A DNA stretch of 64,000 nt from Trichococcus pasteurii (GTDB taxonomy: Bacteria; Bacillota; Bacilli; Lactobacillales; Aerococcaceae): positions 310,001-374,000 of the forward strand of contig NZ_FONM01000002.1 of assembly GCF_900112935.1 (NCBI RefSeq). Direction: 5' to 3'. The notes under the pieces were generated by a model. It saw only the letters and a list, made by a program, of their open reading frames with translations. It did no database searches and was not told where the DNA came from. The translations under genes and the position numbers were made by a program. Below, piece by piece: positions 28,302 through 37,184 of the stretch. Within the stretch, counting starts at the first letter, position 1. Each line of letters opens with the position of its first letter.

Positions 28302-29213
28302 TTATGATAGGAACATTTTCCTGGGTTTGATGCAAGCGGCTTTGGTCGGATGCGGTTCGTACATCGCCACGATTTTTCCCTGATAGGTGAACAGAACGGG
28401 AGCTTCCATAGTTTCGAATGGCCCCTCCTTCGGCAATACCGCACCATTTTTCACCTTATCCCACAACTCATCATCGAGCGCAATCTGCCGATACGCTGCG
28501 AATACCGAGTCGATCGGTTTCAGGTGGGCGTCAATTTCATTGTTCGCCATCGCTTCAGCCACTTGCTGCAACGTCAGGCAATCAGCCTTCGTGAAGGCTC
28601 CGCTCATCGTGCGCGTCAAACTTGACATGTAAGCCGGATAACCCAAGGATGCGCCCAGATCGACGGCCAAAGTCCGCACGTAGGTCCCTTTTCCGCAAGT
28701 GACCCGGAAGCGCCAGGACATTGTTTGGTCTTCTGCATGATAGACGGGTTCCGAAATCCGCTCAAAACTCATGACGTGGATGTTTCTTTGCGGCCTTTCG
28801 ACGGTCAACCCTTTGCGGGCGTACTCGTACAGCCTTTTCCCGTTCACCTTGACCGCGGAATACATCGGCGGAACTTGGATGCTTTCGCCAACCATGGCTT
28901 CCATCGCTGCATCGATGGAAGCCAAAGACAGCGCCTGATCGACAGGTTTCTTCGCGATCGTCTCCCCTTGGCTGTCCTCAGTCGTTGTGGCAACACCGAC
29001 AGTGATTTCCCCTTCGTATGCTTTGTCCGTGTCCGTCAAAAACTCGACGACTTTTGTGGCTTTCCCGATGCAGATCGGCAAAACGCCATCAACTTCCGGA
29101 TCCAAAGTGCCGGTATGCCCGACTTTTTTAGTTTTCAGTATTTTTCTCAGTTTGAATACGCAGTCGTGACTTGTCATGCCGCGTTCTTTCCATAAAGGTA
29201 ATATTCCATCCAT
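28302..29213 (-). CDS. truB: tRNA pseudouridine(55) synthase TruB
   Basis: Converts U55 to pseudouridine in the T-loop of tRNAs. The 303-residue protein has the family start DGILPLWKERGMTSHDCVFKLRKIL, the catalytic aspartate 38 in GHTGTLDPEVDGVLP, YEGEITVG, and VTCGKGTYVRTLAVDLG. A PUA-like C-terminal part follows. The rbfA/infB genes that usually precede it are absent; an extended -10 promoter lies upstream instead. Confidence 0.96.
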   Translation of the reverse strand: MDGILPLWKERGMTSHDCVFKLRKILKTKKVGHTGTLDPEVDGVLPICIGKATKVVEFLTDTDKAYEGEITVGVATTTEDSQGETIAKKPVDQALSLASIDAAMEAMVGESIQVPPMYSAVKVNGKRLYEYARKGLTVERPQRNIHVMSFERISEPVYHAEDQTMSWRFRVTCGKGTYVRTLAVDLGASLGYPAYMSSLTRTMSGAFTKADCLTLQQVAEAMANNEIDAHLKPIDSVFAAYRQIALDDELWDKVKNGAVLPKEGPFETMEAPVLFTYQGKIVAMYEPHPTKAACIKPRKMFLS

Positions 29214-29247
29214 ATGTCTGCAACCTACTTTCTTCTACAACTAACCT

Positions 29248-29256
29248 ATTATAGCA
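29248..29256 (-). promoter_or_regulatory. Extended -10 promoter of truB-ribF-hemW
   Basis: TGC followed by TATAAT (29248-29253) on the minus strand, about 35 bases before the truB start. The -35 region is weak. Confidence 0.5.
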
Positions 29257-29323
29257 TAATCTATTCTACAGGAAAAAACATCAACATTAGAAGAATATGC
29301 TTACAATGATAATGATATCTGCG

Positions 29324-29351
29324 TTACTTTTACTTTAAAATCTGCTATGCT
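29324..29351 (+). promoter_or_regulatory. Promoter of degV
   Basis: TTACTT (29324-29329), 16 bases, and TATGCT (29346-29351) preceded by TGC. It lies about 35 bases upstream of the degV ATG. Confidence 0.4.
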
Positions 29352-29385
29352 TAAGGAAATAAGACTGCACTTAAGGAGAATCAAC

Positions 29386-30237
29386 ATGCCAAACTTCAAA
29401 ATTGTGACCGATTCCACAACGGAATTGTCCGCAGAAGAAATTGACAGATATGGAATCACAGTAATCCCGCTTTCATCCATGATCGATAACGTGCTGTACT
29501 ATGACGGCATCACCATAACCAAACCTGAGTTCCTCGAAAAAATGATGAACAGCAAGGAATTGCCAAAATCATCCCAACCGGCCATGGGCACTTTTTTGGA
29601 TAAATACAATGAATTGACAGCAGATGGCAGCGAAGTTTTGTCCATCCATGTCACCGAAACGCTGAGCGGAACCGTAAATTCTGCTCATCAGGCGGCTAAA
29701 CTTGCCCATGGTAAAGTTACCGTCATCGATTCAAAGTTCTGCGCAAGAGCCGCCGCCTTCCAAATATTGGAAGCAGCCAAATGTGCCGCTGAAGGATTGA
29801 CGGTGGCGGAAGCATTGCCTCGGGTCACTGCCGTAAAGGATCGCACCCTACTGTACATCTGCATCGTCAACCTGGAAAACATGGTCAAGGGCGGCCGCAT
29901 CGGAAAAACGATGGGCCGCATCACAACACTGCTGAACATCAAAGCGAATCTGAAAATGATCGACGGAGCTTTGACTACCGATATCAAAGGCCGCGGCACA
30001 AAAGCAATCGTCAAGCGCTACGAAGAGATCATCGAAGAACTGAAGCAGAAATACCTGGATGTTGAAGCGATCGGCATCACGCACGTAGGCCTGTCGGAAT
30101 ATTCAAACCAAATCATCGTCATGCTGAAGGCCGCCTTCCCTAACGCCCAGATGTACACGTCCTATGCCAGCGCCAGCGTCATGACCCACGCCGGCCCCGA
30201 AGCCGTATCCCTCCAATTCCTGATGAAAAATAATTAA
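29386..30237 (+). CDS. degV: DegV family fatty acid-binding protein
   Basis: Binds fatty acids; DegV/FakB proteins present them to the FakA kinase for phosphorylation and phospholipid synthesis. The 283-residue protein starts MPNFKIVTDSTTELSAEEID, then has VIPLSS, SQPAMGTFLDKY (lipid-contacting), VTETLSGTVNSAHQAA, and VIDSKF. The ATG at 29386 has AAGGAG 7 bases upstream. No fakA gene is in the window, and several DegV paralogues per genome are common, so the exact lipid preference is open. Confidence 0.9.
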   Translation: MPNFKIVTDSTTELSAEEIDRYGITVIPLSSMIDNVLYYDGITITKPEFLEKMMNSKELPKSSQPAMGTFLDKYNELTADGSEVLSIHVTETLSGTVNSAHQAAKLAHGKVTVIDSKFCARAAAFQILEAAKCAAEGLTVAEALPRVTAVKDRTLLYICIVNLENMVKGGRIGKTMGRITTLLNIKANLKMIDGALTTDIKGRGTKAIVKRYEEIIEELKQKYLDVEAIGITHVGLSEYSNQIIVMLKAAFPNAQMYTSYASASVMTHAGPEAVSLQFLMKNN

Positions 30238-30239
30238 AA

Positions 30240-30500
30240 GCTGAACGGGTTCGTTCAGCCCTGAAAGAAATTTAGGAAATCGAGCTACGCAACGTTCCCT
30301 ACGGTCACCTTGTACTGGGACTCTAAGGGATGAATCCCTAAAAGTCCCATGCAACTGAGCATCGTAGAGCGCAATAGGCTCGATTTATCTAATTTCCGAA
30401 GGGCTTACCCGTGAAGCTAGCCATCAGTTTGGATGTACGAAACATCTTGCAAATGTATACTACACCAATGGTGATGCACTCTTGAATTTACAATATTATA
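30240..30500 (-). ncRNA. Candidate structured RNA or palindromic repeat element
   Basis: This 310-base gap has no convincing ORF but dense pairing. A 16-base stem with two mismatches lies at 30316-30349 (TGGGACT...AGTCCCA). It is enclosed by 18-base arms at 30268-30285 and 30379-30396 that agree at 14 positions, including AAATCGAGC. On the minus strand a promoter-like GAGACA, 17 bases, TATAAT (30495-30500) lies at one end, and a hairpin GCTGAAC/GTTCAGC (30241-30260) followed by a T-rich tract lies at the other. The arrangement promoter, folded body, terminator fits a small RNA of about 240 bases; a non-coding repeat is the alternative. Confidence 0.35.
30465..30480 (+). repeat. 16-base motif shared with the gap behind the hemolysin III gene
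   Basis: CCAATGGTGATGCACT here matches CCAACGGTGATGCACT at 9420-9435 with one difference. Both copies lie 3' of a plus-strand gene and about 30-40 bases before a terminator hairpin. Confidence 0.55.
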
Positions 30501-30501
30501 T

Positions 30502-30547
30502 ATCCAAAAAATGCCGCTGTCTCCCGGATGGGAAATAGCGGCATTTT
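30502..30547. terminator. Terminator of the DUF1294 gene
   Basis: Arms AAAATGCCGCT and AGCGGCATTTT enclose a loop of about 17 bases. The minus strand continues with TTTTTT directly after the DUF1294 gene. A T-rich tract also lies on the plus-strand side, so it may work in both directions. Confidence 0.85.
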
Positions 30548-30551
30548 CTTT

Positions 30552-30815
30552 TCATAAAAATACGATATAGGATGTTATCCCGGCCAAGAGTGTTCCCAAA
30601 GCGAAGATTACCTTGAAACTCAGGTGTTTCGTCTTATGGCGGAAATGATGCATCCCCAGCAGTCCGCCCAGTCCGCCCCCGAAAAATCCGAGCAGGAGCA
30701 GATTGCGTTCCGGTATGCGCCAAGCCTTCTCCCGCGCTTTCTTTTTGTCGATGCCCATCATGATGAAAAGCACTACGTTCACCAGGATGAAATAAACAAG
30801 CACTGGATTTCTCAT
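30552..30815 (-). CDS. DUF1294 family small membrane protein
   Basis: An 87-residue protein with hydrophobic segments at about 5-22, 40-55 and 68-86. The signature MGIDKKKAREKAWRIPERNLLLLGFFGGGLGGLLGMHHFRHKTKH is that of the DUF1294 family, in which the basic/aromatic MHHFRHKT stretch lies between two membrane segments. The function is unknown. Its start overlaps the pepT stop by four bases (ATGA), so it is translated with pepT. Confidence 0.85.
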   Translation of the reverse strand: MRNPVLVYFILVNVVLFIMMGIDKKKAREKAWRIPERNLLLLGFFGGGLGGLLGMHHFRHKTKHLSFKVIFALGTLLAGITSYIVFL

Positions 30816-32053
30816 AGCTTTCCGTATCCTTGGCTTTGTCTGATGATTTCCACGATGACCGCGGCTGCTTTTTCCATTGATTGGACAGACACATATTCAT
30901 AGCGTCCATGGAAATTTTCTCCCCCGGCAAAGATATTCGGAGTGGGCAGACCCATGAAGGACAACTTTGAGCCATCCGTCCCGCCCCGGATCGGTTCGAT
31001 GATCGGGGTGATACCCAGCGACTTCATCGCTGCTTCAGCCAGATCAACTGGACGCATATCTTCCTTCAGCACTTCACCCATGTTGTAGTACTGATCGTGC
31101 ATTTCGATAGAGATGCGCTCCTCGGTCAATTCTTTGTTCATGCGCTCCGCAAGCGCAAGCATATTCGTTTTCTTGTTCTCAAAAAGAGTCTTATCATGAT
31201 CCCTGATGATGTAGGTCATCTTGCTTTCTTCCACATTGCCTTCAATGCCCAACAGATGATAAAAGCCTTCACGCTTTTCGGTTTTTTCAGGTACTTCGTT
31301 TTGCGGCAAAGCGCTGTCGTATGCGATGGCCAATTTGATTGCATTCACCATTGTGTCCTTGGCAGTGCCCGGATGCACATTTTTGCCCTGGATCGTTACG
31401 ACTGCTTGAGCGGCATTGAAGCTTTCAAATTCAAGTTCCCCCAAAGGGCCGCCGTCCATCGTGTAGGCAAAATCGCAACCGAAACCGGCCACATCAAAGA
31501 GATCAGCTCCGCGGCCGATTTCTTCATCCGGTCCGAAAGCGACTCTGATGTCTCCATGTTCGATGTCATCCGCAGCTTTTACGGCTTCCAATGCTGTGAT
31601 GATTTCGGCGATGCCGGCTTTGTCGTCCGCACCCAACAACGTTTTTCCGTCGGTGGTGATCAGAGTCTGGCCGATGTAGTTCTTCAAAGCAGGGAAATCC
31701 TTCGGCGAAAGGATCACCTGTGCTTCCGCATCCAAAATCAGATCGTTGCCCGCATAGTGGTCCCAGATAAGCGGATTTACATTCGCGGCCTCGAAATCAG
31801 CTGTGTCCATATGGGCGATGAACCCGATTGCAGGGAACTCTTTTTCTGAGTTGCGCGGCAAAAGTGCCGTCACGAATCCATTAGCAGCATTGTATTGGAT
31901 ATCCGAAAGTCCGATTGCTTCCAGCTCAGGCATCAAAACCGTTTTTGCGAAATCCACCTGATTTTGGGTGGAAGGCACTGTCAGACTTTTTTCGTCCGAT
32001 CTTGTCTCGAATTTTATGTATTTCAAAAAGCGGTCCACTAATTTTTCTTGCAT
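30812..32053 (-). CDS. pepT: Peptidase T (tripeptide aminopeptidase)
   Basis: Cytoplasmic di-zinc M20 peptidase that removes the N-terminal residue of tripeptides. The 413-residue protein has the metal ligand motif IAHMDTADF, GADDKAGIAEI, the catalytic GPDEEIGRGAD, a lid domain with VHPGTAKDTMVNA, and RGGTDGSKLSFMGLPTPNIFAGGENFHGRYE near the C-terminus. The ATG at 32053 was preferred over a GTG 18 bases earlier that overlaps the GAGAGG ribosome site. It overlaps the DUF1294 gene. Confidence 0.95.
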   Translation of the reverse strand: MQEKLVDRFLKYIKFETRSDEKSLTVPSTQNQVDFAKTVLMPELEAIGLSDIQYNAANGFVTALLPRNSEKEFPAIGFIAHMDTADFEAANVNPLIWDHYAGNDLILDAEAQVILSPKDFPALKNYIGQTLITTDGKTLLGADDKAGIAEIITALEAVKAADDIEHGDIRVAFGPDEEIGRGADLFDVAGFGCDFAYTMDGGPLGELEFESFNAAQAVVTIQGKNVHPGTAKDTMVNAIKLAIAYDSALPQNEVPEKTEKREGFYHLLGIEGNVEESKMTYIIRDHDKTLFENKKTNMLALAERMNKELTEERISIEMHDQYYNMGEVLKEDMRPVDLAEAAMKSLGITPIIEPIRGGTDGSKLSFMGLPTPNIFAGGENFHGRYEYVSVQSMEKAAAVIVEIIRQSQGYGKL

Positions 32054-32067
32054 GCATTGACATCCTC

Positions 32068-33201
32068 TCACAATTGACTATCGAAAATAAAAGGATCTGT
32101 GTTGATTTCGGAAGCGATGACTTCCAGATCCCACTCATTTTCTTTTTTCCATTCATTGAATAATCCCAATAATTTCGGTTTGCAGATCTGTTCGATATGA
32201 TGGCCTGGGTCGATGACGGTCAGCCCATCAGCCTGCATATCGTGGGCCGTGTGGTAGTAGACATCGCCAGTGATGTATACATCCGCACCCTTTTTGATTG
32301 CTTTCCGGTAATATTTTCCGGCATCCCCGCCGCAGATGGCAACGCGACTGATCGTTTGATCCAAATCCGCTGCGAGGAAGCGCATGCCTTCAATCTGAAA
32401 AACATCCTTAACGTACTGGATAAAGGAACGCAACGTCATCGGCAACGCTAAATTGCCGACCCTTCCAAGACCGTATTCGCGCTGGAAATTATTGATCGTG
32501 TAGATTTCGTAGATGGGCTCTTCGTAAGGATGCGATTCATACAGCGCCTCCAGTACGTCCGCCAAGTACTTGTCCTCCACAATCATCTCAATTTTCTTCT
32601 CTTGCACCGCTTCGGGTTCATTGATATGGCCGATGGCTGGTTTTGCGCCTTCTAGCGGCGTGAAGCGGCCTACCCCTTGCGCCTCGTAGGAACAGTGACT
32701 GTATTCGTCGGAAATATTCCCCGCTCCCGCTTCGGTCATAGCCAGACGGACACGATTGCATTCTGCATTCGGCACGCATACGGATATTTTTTTTACGGGC
32801 ACGCGTTTCGTAACGTCCATAATTTCCACATCCAACAACCCCAATGCCTCAGAGAGCCAATCGTTCATCCCGTTATTCGCATTGTCCAGATTCGTATGGG
32901 CAGCATAGACGCTGATGTCATGTTTCAGCAGATCAACATACATTTTTGTTTGCTTATCGGAAACATCCAGATTTTTTAGCGGTCGGTAGATCGGCGGATG
33001 ATGGGAGAAGATAAAATCGACTTGCTTTTCGATGGCCTCCTGAACGACTTCCGGACGGACATCGAGCGTCACCAAAATACGGTGGACCGGACGGCTCAAA
33101 TCTCCCAAATGGAGTCCCACCGGATCCCCTTCTTCTGCCAGCCAAGTCGGAACATGCGATTCGAATAACTCGATGAATTCATAACCAGTAATGCTTCTCA
33201 T
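32068..33201 (-). CDS. Nif3-like dinuclear metal center protein (YqfO type)
   Basis: A 377-residue member of the Nif3/YqfO (DUF34) family. The N-terminal part has FSHHPPIYRPLKNLD, and the C-terminal part ITGDVYYHTAHDMQADGLTVIDPGHHIEQ; these histidines form the dinuclear metal site. An inserted PII-like domain lies between them (about 120-250), as in Bacillus YqfO. Some members are annotated GTP cyclohydrolase 1 type 2; the activity is not certain. It overlaps trmK by four bases, the same order as yqfN-yqfO in Bacillus. Confidence 0.92.
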   Translation of the reverse strand: MRSITGYEFIELFESHVPTWLAEEGDPVGLHLGDLSRPVHRILVTLDVRPEVVQEAIEKQVDFIFSHHPPIYRPLKNLDVSDKQTKMYVDLLKHDISVYAAHTNLDNANNGMNDWLSEALGLLDVEIMDVTKRVPVKKISVCVPNAECNRVRLAMTEAGAGNISDEYSHCSYEAQGVGRFTPLEGAKPAIGHINEPEAVQEKKIEMIVEDKYLADVLEALYESHPYEEPIYEIYTINNFQREYGLGRVGNLALPMTLRSFIQYVKDVFQIEGMRFLAADLDQTISRVAICGGDAGKYYRKAIKKGADVYITGDVYYHTAHDMQADGLTVIDPGHHIEQICKPKLLGLFNEWKKENEWDLEVIASEINTDPFIFDSQL

Positions 33202-33899
33202 CCCAGCACCTCTTTAATTTCATTGATTTTATTGATCACTTGTTGTTCTTTTTCATTCAGATTATTGCTTGCTTTTTGCATGCTGTCCAATATGTATTGG
33301 CACTTGTCGATTTCGGATAACCACTTTTTGCGGAAAACTTCATTTTTTGTCTGAAGCAGGAAACGGCCGAAGCTGTATTCGAGCTCAGAGTATGTTTCCG
33401 CTGTCTCTGCCTTTTCGGCGACGATGATTTCATAAATCTTTCCGTTCTCTTCCAGTATCGTTTCGTCGATAATTTTGTATTGGTGGCCTATCAGCCATTC
33501 ACGCAGTTTCTTTTCTCCGTTATTGGGCTGGAGGATCAAACGTTCCACCCCGACCAATTTATCTTTTACTCTGCCTTTTTCCAGAATTTTGGAAATCAAG
33601 TCCCCGCCCATCCCGCAGATAGTGACGACGTTTATATGATCCGTCGGCTCGATCACATCCATGCCATCGCCAAGTCTGGCGCTGACGCGATCGCCGACTC
33701 CTGATGTTCTGATCTGTTCCGCCGCCGATTCGAAGGGGCCTTTCACAACTTCCCCTGCCAATGCGTAACTGATGACATCGCGCGCTGCCAAAACACAAGG
33801 CAAATAGGCGTGATCCGAGCCGATATCGGCCAGCCTGGCATTTTCCGGCACAAAACCTGCGACTGTCTCGAGTCTTACGGATAATTGTTGAATATTCAA
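33198..33899 (-). CDS. trmK: tRNA (adenine(22)-N(1))-methyltransferase TrmK
   Basis: SAM-dependent methyltransferase for m1A22 in tRNA. The 233-residue protein has motif I LADIGSDHAYLPCVLA, then AGEVVKGPFESA and VTICGMGGDLISKIL, followed by a C-terminal coiled coil (about 180-230). The TTG at 33899 is preferred because GGAGGG lies 6 bases upstream and homologues begin close to it; the ATG two codons earlier directly abuts that site. An extended -10 box TGC-TAAAAT lies at 33936-33941. It is downstream of sigA. Confidence 0.93.
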   Translation of the reverse strand: MNIQQLSVRLETVAGFVPENARLADIGSDHAYLPCVLAARDVISYALAGEVVKGPFESAAEQIRTSGVGDRVSARLGDGMDVIEPTDHINVVTICGMGGDLISKILEKGRVKDKLVGVERLILQPNNGEKKLREWLIGHQYKIIDETILEENGKIYEIIVAEKAETAETYSELEYSFGRFLLQTKNEVFRKKWLSEIDKCQYILDSMQKASNNLNEKEQQVINKINEIKEVLG

Positions 33900-34003
33900 C
33901 CTCATCCCTCCCTTTCCATTTTTGCTGATAGGTCTATTTTAGCATAATTCCATTTCATATATCCCATTAATCCTTACATCTTTCAGAAAATGACATAAGA
34001 AAA

Positions 34004-34025
34004 ACCCGAGTACAATACCTCGGGT
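34004..34025 (-). terminator. Terminator of sigA
   Basis: Perfect arms ACCCGAG and CTCGGGT with an 8-base loop; TTTTTC follows on the minus strand. It lies 12 bases after the sigA stop. Confidence 0.88.
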
Positions 34026-34036
34026 CAGCGTGCTTA

Positions 34037-35173
34037 TTACTCAAGAAAATCTTTCAATTGTTTCGAGCGGCTTGGGTGACGCAGTTTGCGCAAAGCTTTC
34101 GCTTCGATTTGACGGATCCGCTCGCGGGTTACGCCGAATACTTTCCCTACTTGCTCCAAAGTCCGTACATTCCCGTCATCAAGACCGAAGCGTAGACGCA
34201 GGACGTTTTCCTCACGGTCTGTCAGAGTGTCCAACACTTCCTCGAGTTGTTCCTTCAGGAGCGTCTGGGCAGTATGCTCAGCCGGACTCAGGACTTCCTG
34301 GTCTTCGATGAAGTCGCCTAAATGGGAATCATCTTCTTCTCCGATGGGGGTTTCCAAGGAAACTGGCTCCTGGGCGATTTTCAGGATTTCTCTGACTTTT
34401 TCAGTCGGAAGGTCCATCTCGGCGCCGATTTCTTCAGGTGTCGGTTCGCGCCCAAGATCCTGCAGCAATTGCCGTTGGATCCGGACCAATTTATTGATTG
34501 TTTCAACCATGTGCACAGGGATACGGATTGTTCTGGCTTGGTCGGCGATGGCACGGGTGATGGCTTGACGAATCCACCAAGTGGCATAGGTGGAGAATTT
34601 AAAACCTTTCGTATGGTCAAATTTTTCGACAGCTTTCATCAGACCCATGTTGCCTTCCTGGATCAGATCCAGGAACTGCATGCCCCGCCCTACATAACGT
34701 TTCGCGATGGAAACGACCAGACGCAAATTGGCCTCAGCCAGTTGCTGTTTCGCTTCCTGATCGCCGTCTTTGATGCGCAAGGCCAAATTGACTTCTTCCT
34801 CTGCGTTCAACAAAGGCACGCGGCCGATTTCCTTCAGGTACATGCGGACCGGGTCGTTGATTTTCACTCCGGCCGGCACGGCCATCAAGTCTTCTTCTTC
34901 ATCCTTTTTGGATGCAGCTGGTTTTTCAGGCTTCACTGTCTCTTTGGCAAGTTGACGAGCTGTCGGGCCGCCGTCTGCGTCTACGACACTGACACCGCCG
35001 TCTTCCATTTTTTGTATCAGTTTATCCATGTCATCCGCGTCCAATTGGAAAGGTGTAGCTATCTTATCAGCCAATTCGTCGTAGAAGACGGACCCCAATA
35101 ATTTATGTTCTGCGATCAGCTTTTTGGTTACCTGTTCTAACGTTAAACCTTGATCATTTTTTTCGATTGCCAT
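34037..35173 (-). CDS. sigA: RNA polymerase primary sigma factor
   Basis: Housekeeping sigma-70 factor, also called RpoD. The 378-residue protein has a short region 1.1, region 1.2 ([17 protein letters not shown]), region 2 ([36 protein letters not shown], with -10 recognition), region 3 ([13 protein letters not shown]) and region 4 with a helix-turn-helix ([30 protein letters not shown]) for -35 recognition. GGAGG lies 9 bases before the ATG. It follows dnaG by 26 bases, the classic macromolecular synthesis operon without rpsU. Confidence 0.98.
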   Translation of the reverse strand: MAIEKNDQGLTLEQVTKKLIAEHKLLGSVFYDELADKIATPFQLDADDMDKLIQKMEDGGVSVVDADGGPTARQLAKETVKPEKPAASKKDEEEDLMAVPAGVKINDPVRMYLKEIGRVPLLNAEEEVNLALRIKDGDQEAKQQLAEANLRLVVSIAKRYVGRGMQFLDLIQEGNMGLMKAVEKFDHTKGFKFSTYATWWIRQAITRAIADQARTIRIPVHMVETINKLVRIQRQLLQDLGREPTPEEIGAEMDLPTEKVREILKIAQEPVSLETPIGEEDDSHLGDFIEDQEVLSPAEHTAQTLLKEQLEEVLDTLTDREENVLRLRFGLDDGNVRTLEQVGKVFGVTRERIRQIEAKALRKLRHPSRSKQLKDFLE

Positions 35174-35199
35174 AAAATGATTCCTCCATTCGATGCGGG

Positions 35200-37077
35200 C
35201 TATTTCTTTGTTGCTTTTAATTCTTTTGAGAGCGAAACGATTTCCAACATGATTGTCTTCAGACGCTCATTGTCATTTCTCTTTCGAGCTTCCTTCATTT
35301 CTGCCTGTTTCTTGGTCAGTTGGTCCTGTAAAGACGACTTGTCCCGGATGATATGGACGAGATCCTGAATTTCCTGATAGGTGACTTCCGAATCCAATTG
35401 GAACCATTCAATCTCCGTAATCACGTTTTGAAGAGCCGGATTATTGATGCGGTCCAAGAATTGATCGATATTGCCGACCAACCCATTCTGTCTGAAAAAC
35501 TCTTCATACAAAATGTAGATTGTCTGGTAGTCATCATGGATGAAATTGAAATCCGCATCAATTTCATTCAGATACGACCAGACTTCCTCGAAATGAAACA
35601 GACGGTAAAGCAGCTGCTTTTCGCTTTGCTCAGCCTGGGTCACTTTGCGTCTGTTCGCGCTTGGATACATGGCGTGCTGAGCGGCATCATGCGGCGCGGT
35701 TCTCCTGACCGGCTCGCGCTCAGGCCTTTGCTGGAGCACCTCTTGCTGATAACCCTTCAATTGCTTCTGCAGGATATCGATCGGAATACTGAATTCATCC
35801 GCGATGTCCTTCATGTAGAGCTCCCTTTCGACTAATGAATCCAAGGGAGCCAATGCCTTAAGCATGGTTTCGATATAGGTGATGCGATTTTTTTCGGAAT
35901 CCAGGTTCAGATTCATCTTGAGGTAGCGCGAATAGAACTGAATGACTGTCTCCCTGTTATTGTTCAGTGCCTTGGCGAATGCCTCCGGACCTTTCTGCTG
36001 GATGTATTCATCAGGGTCCATGCCTGCTTCCAGCGGGAAAATGGAGATATCGAAGTGCTTGTTGCGTTCCAGTATCTCTATGGCGCGCTTGGTCGCTTCT
36101 ACACCAGGCCGATCACCGTCATAGGCAATGACTATTTTATCGGCGGTCTTCGTCAATATCCGGTTCTGTTCTTCCGTCAGACTGGTCCCCATCGAGGCGA
36201 CGCCATTTTTCACACCCGCTTGCCAAGCGGATATGACATCCATATATCCTTCGAAAAGGATCACCTCTGAATGCCTTCGGATCTCACTGCGGGCTTTATC
36301 GAAGTTGAAAAGGAAATCCCGCTTGTTGAACAAAAGTGTTTCGGGGCTGTTCAAATATTTTGCTTCATGGTAACCTGTATCATCCGCTGGGGAAGCATGC
36401 AGAATTCTGCCGGAAAAAGCGACCGTCTTTCCTTTAGCGTTCCGCAATGGGAAAATGATCCTGGCCGAGAAGCGATCAAAAAGTTCGTTCTGGCCTTGTC
36501 TATCCGTGAATATACCACTTTCCTGAAGGAGTCCTTCATCGAATACCTTCGCTTTTAGCATTTGAAAGAGCGCCGTCCGATTGGAAGGGGAAAACCCTAT
36601 TTGATACTCTTTTAGTGTCTCCGGGGTGAAACCGCGTTGGATCATGTAATCAAGCGCAGCTTGCCCCGTGACGGTATTCATCAGGACCTGATGGTAAAAG
36701 GCAGCTGCTTCCTCGTGGATTTGGATCAGTTTTTCTTTTTTTGACTGCAGCGGATTATCCTGTGCATGGCTTTCGTACGAGAAATCCAAGGCAATGTTGC
36801 TTAATTCGGCTGTCTTGATGACTGCCTCAACGAACGAAACGCCCTCGACATCCATCAAAAAGGTAAAAACATTCCCTCCTCTTCCGCAGCTGAAACAGTG
36901 GAAAATCTGTTTTTCTTCTGCAACAGAAAAAGAAGGGGTCTTCTCGTCATGGAACGGGCAAAATCCGAAATGATTCTTGCCTCTTTTTTTAAGTTGTACA
37001 TATTGGCTGACGACATCAACAATATTCGTTTCGGTTCTGATTTGCGCTAATTTTTCTTCTGAAATACGTTCTGCCAA
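35200..37077 (-). CDS. dnaG: DNA primase
   Basis: Makes RNA primers for lagging-strand synthesis. The 625-residue protein has an N-terminal zinc finger (Cys40, His43, Cys61, Cys64), the TOPRIM core ([11 protein letters not shown] and IAYDGDRPG), and a C-terminal helicase-binding domain. The start is a TTG at 37077, chosen for the family N-terminus [14 protein letters not shown] and the AAGGTGG ribosome site 7 bases upstream; ATG codons farther upstream lack a ribosome site. The segment around 455-485 is low in similarity to other primases and probably a linker. Confidence 0.96.
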   Translation of the reverse strand: MAERISEEKLAQIRTETNIVDVVSQYVQLKKRGKNHFGFCPFHDEKTPSFSVAEEKQIFHCFSCGRGGNVFTFLMDVEGVSFVEAVIKTAELSNIALDFSYESHAQDNPLQSKKEKLIQIHEEAAAFYHQVLMNTVTGQAALDYMIQRGFTPETLKEYQIGFSPSNRTALFQMLKAKVFDEGLLQESGIFTDRQGQNELFDRFSARIIFPLRNAKGKTVAFSGRILHASPADDTGYHEAKYLNSPETLLFNKRDFLFNFDKARSEIRRHSEVILFEGYMDVISAWQAGVKNGVASMGTSLTEEQNRILTKTADKIVIAYDGDRPGVEATKRAIEILERNKHFDISIFPLEAGMDPDEYIQQKGPEAFAKALNNNRETVIQFYSRYLKMNLNLDSEKNRITYIETMLKALAPLDSLVERELYMKDIADEFSIPIDILQKQLKGYQQEVLQQRPEREPVRRTAPHDAAQHAMYPSANRRKVTQAEQSEKQLLYRLFHFEEVWSYLNEIDADFNFIHDDYQTIYILYEEFFRQNGLVGNIDQFLDRINNPALQNVITEIEWFQLDSEVTYQEIQDLVHIIRDKSSLQDQLTKKQAEMKEARKRNDNERLKTIMLEIVSLSKELKATKK

Positions 37078-37184
37078 ATGTCTCCCACCTTGAAGAAATG
37101 TCTTCATTTTATAAAAACGAGCATAAAGATGCAAATTAGATTTTAACACATTTTCGGCACACATGCAAACATTAATTCAAATGG

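Noticed and set aside
29303-29320. Fur-like hexamer repeats (ATGATAATGATA) upstream of degV
   Set aside because: Only two imperfect hexamers are present, with no symmetric third unit; the match is too weak for an A/T-rich promoter region.
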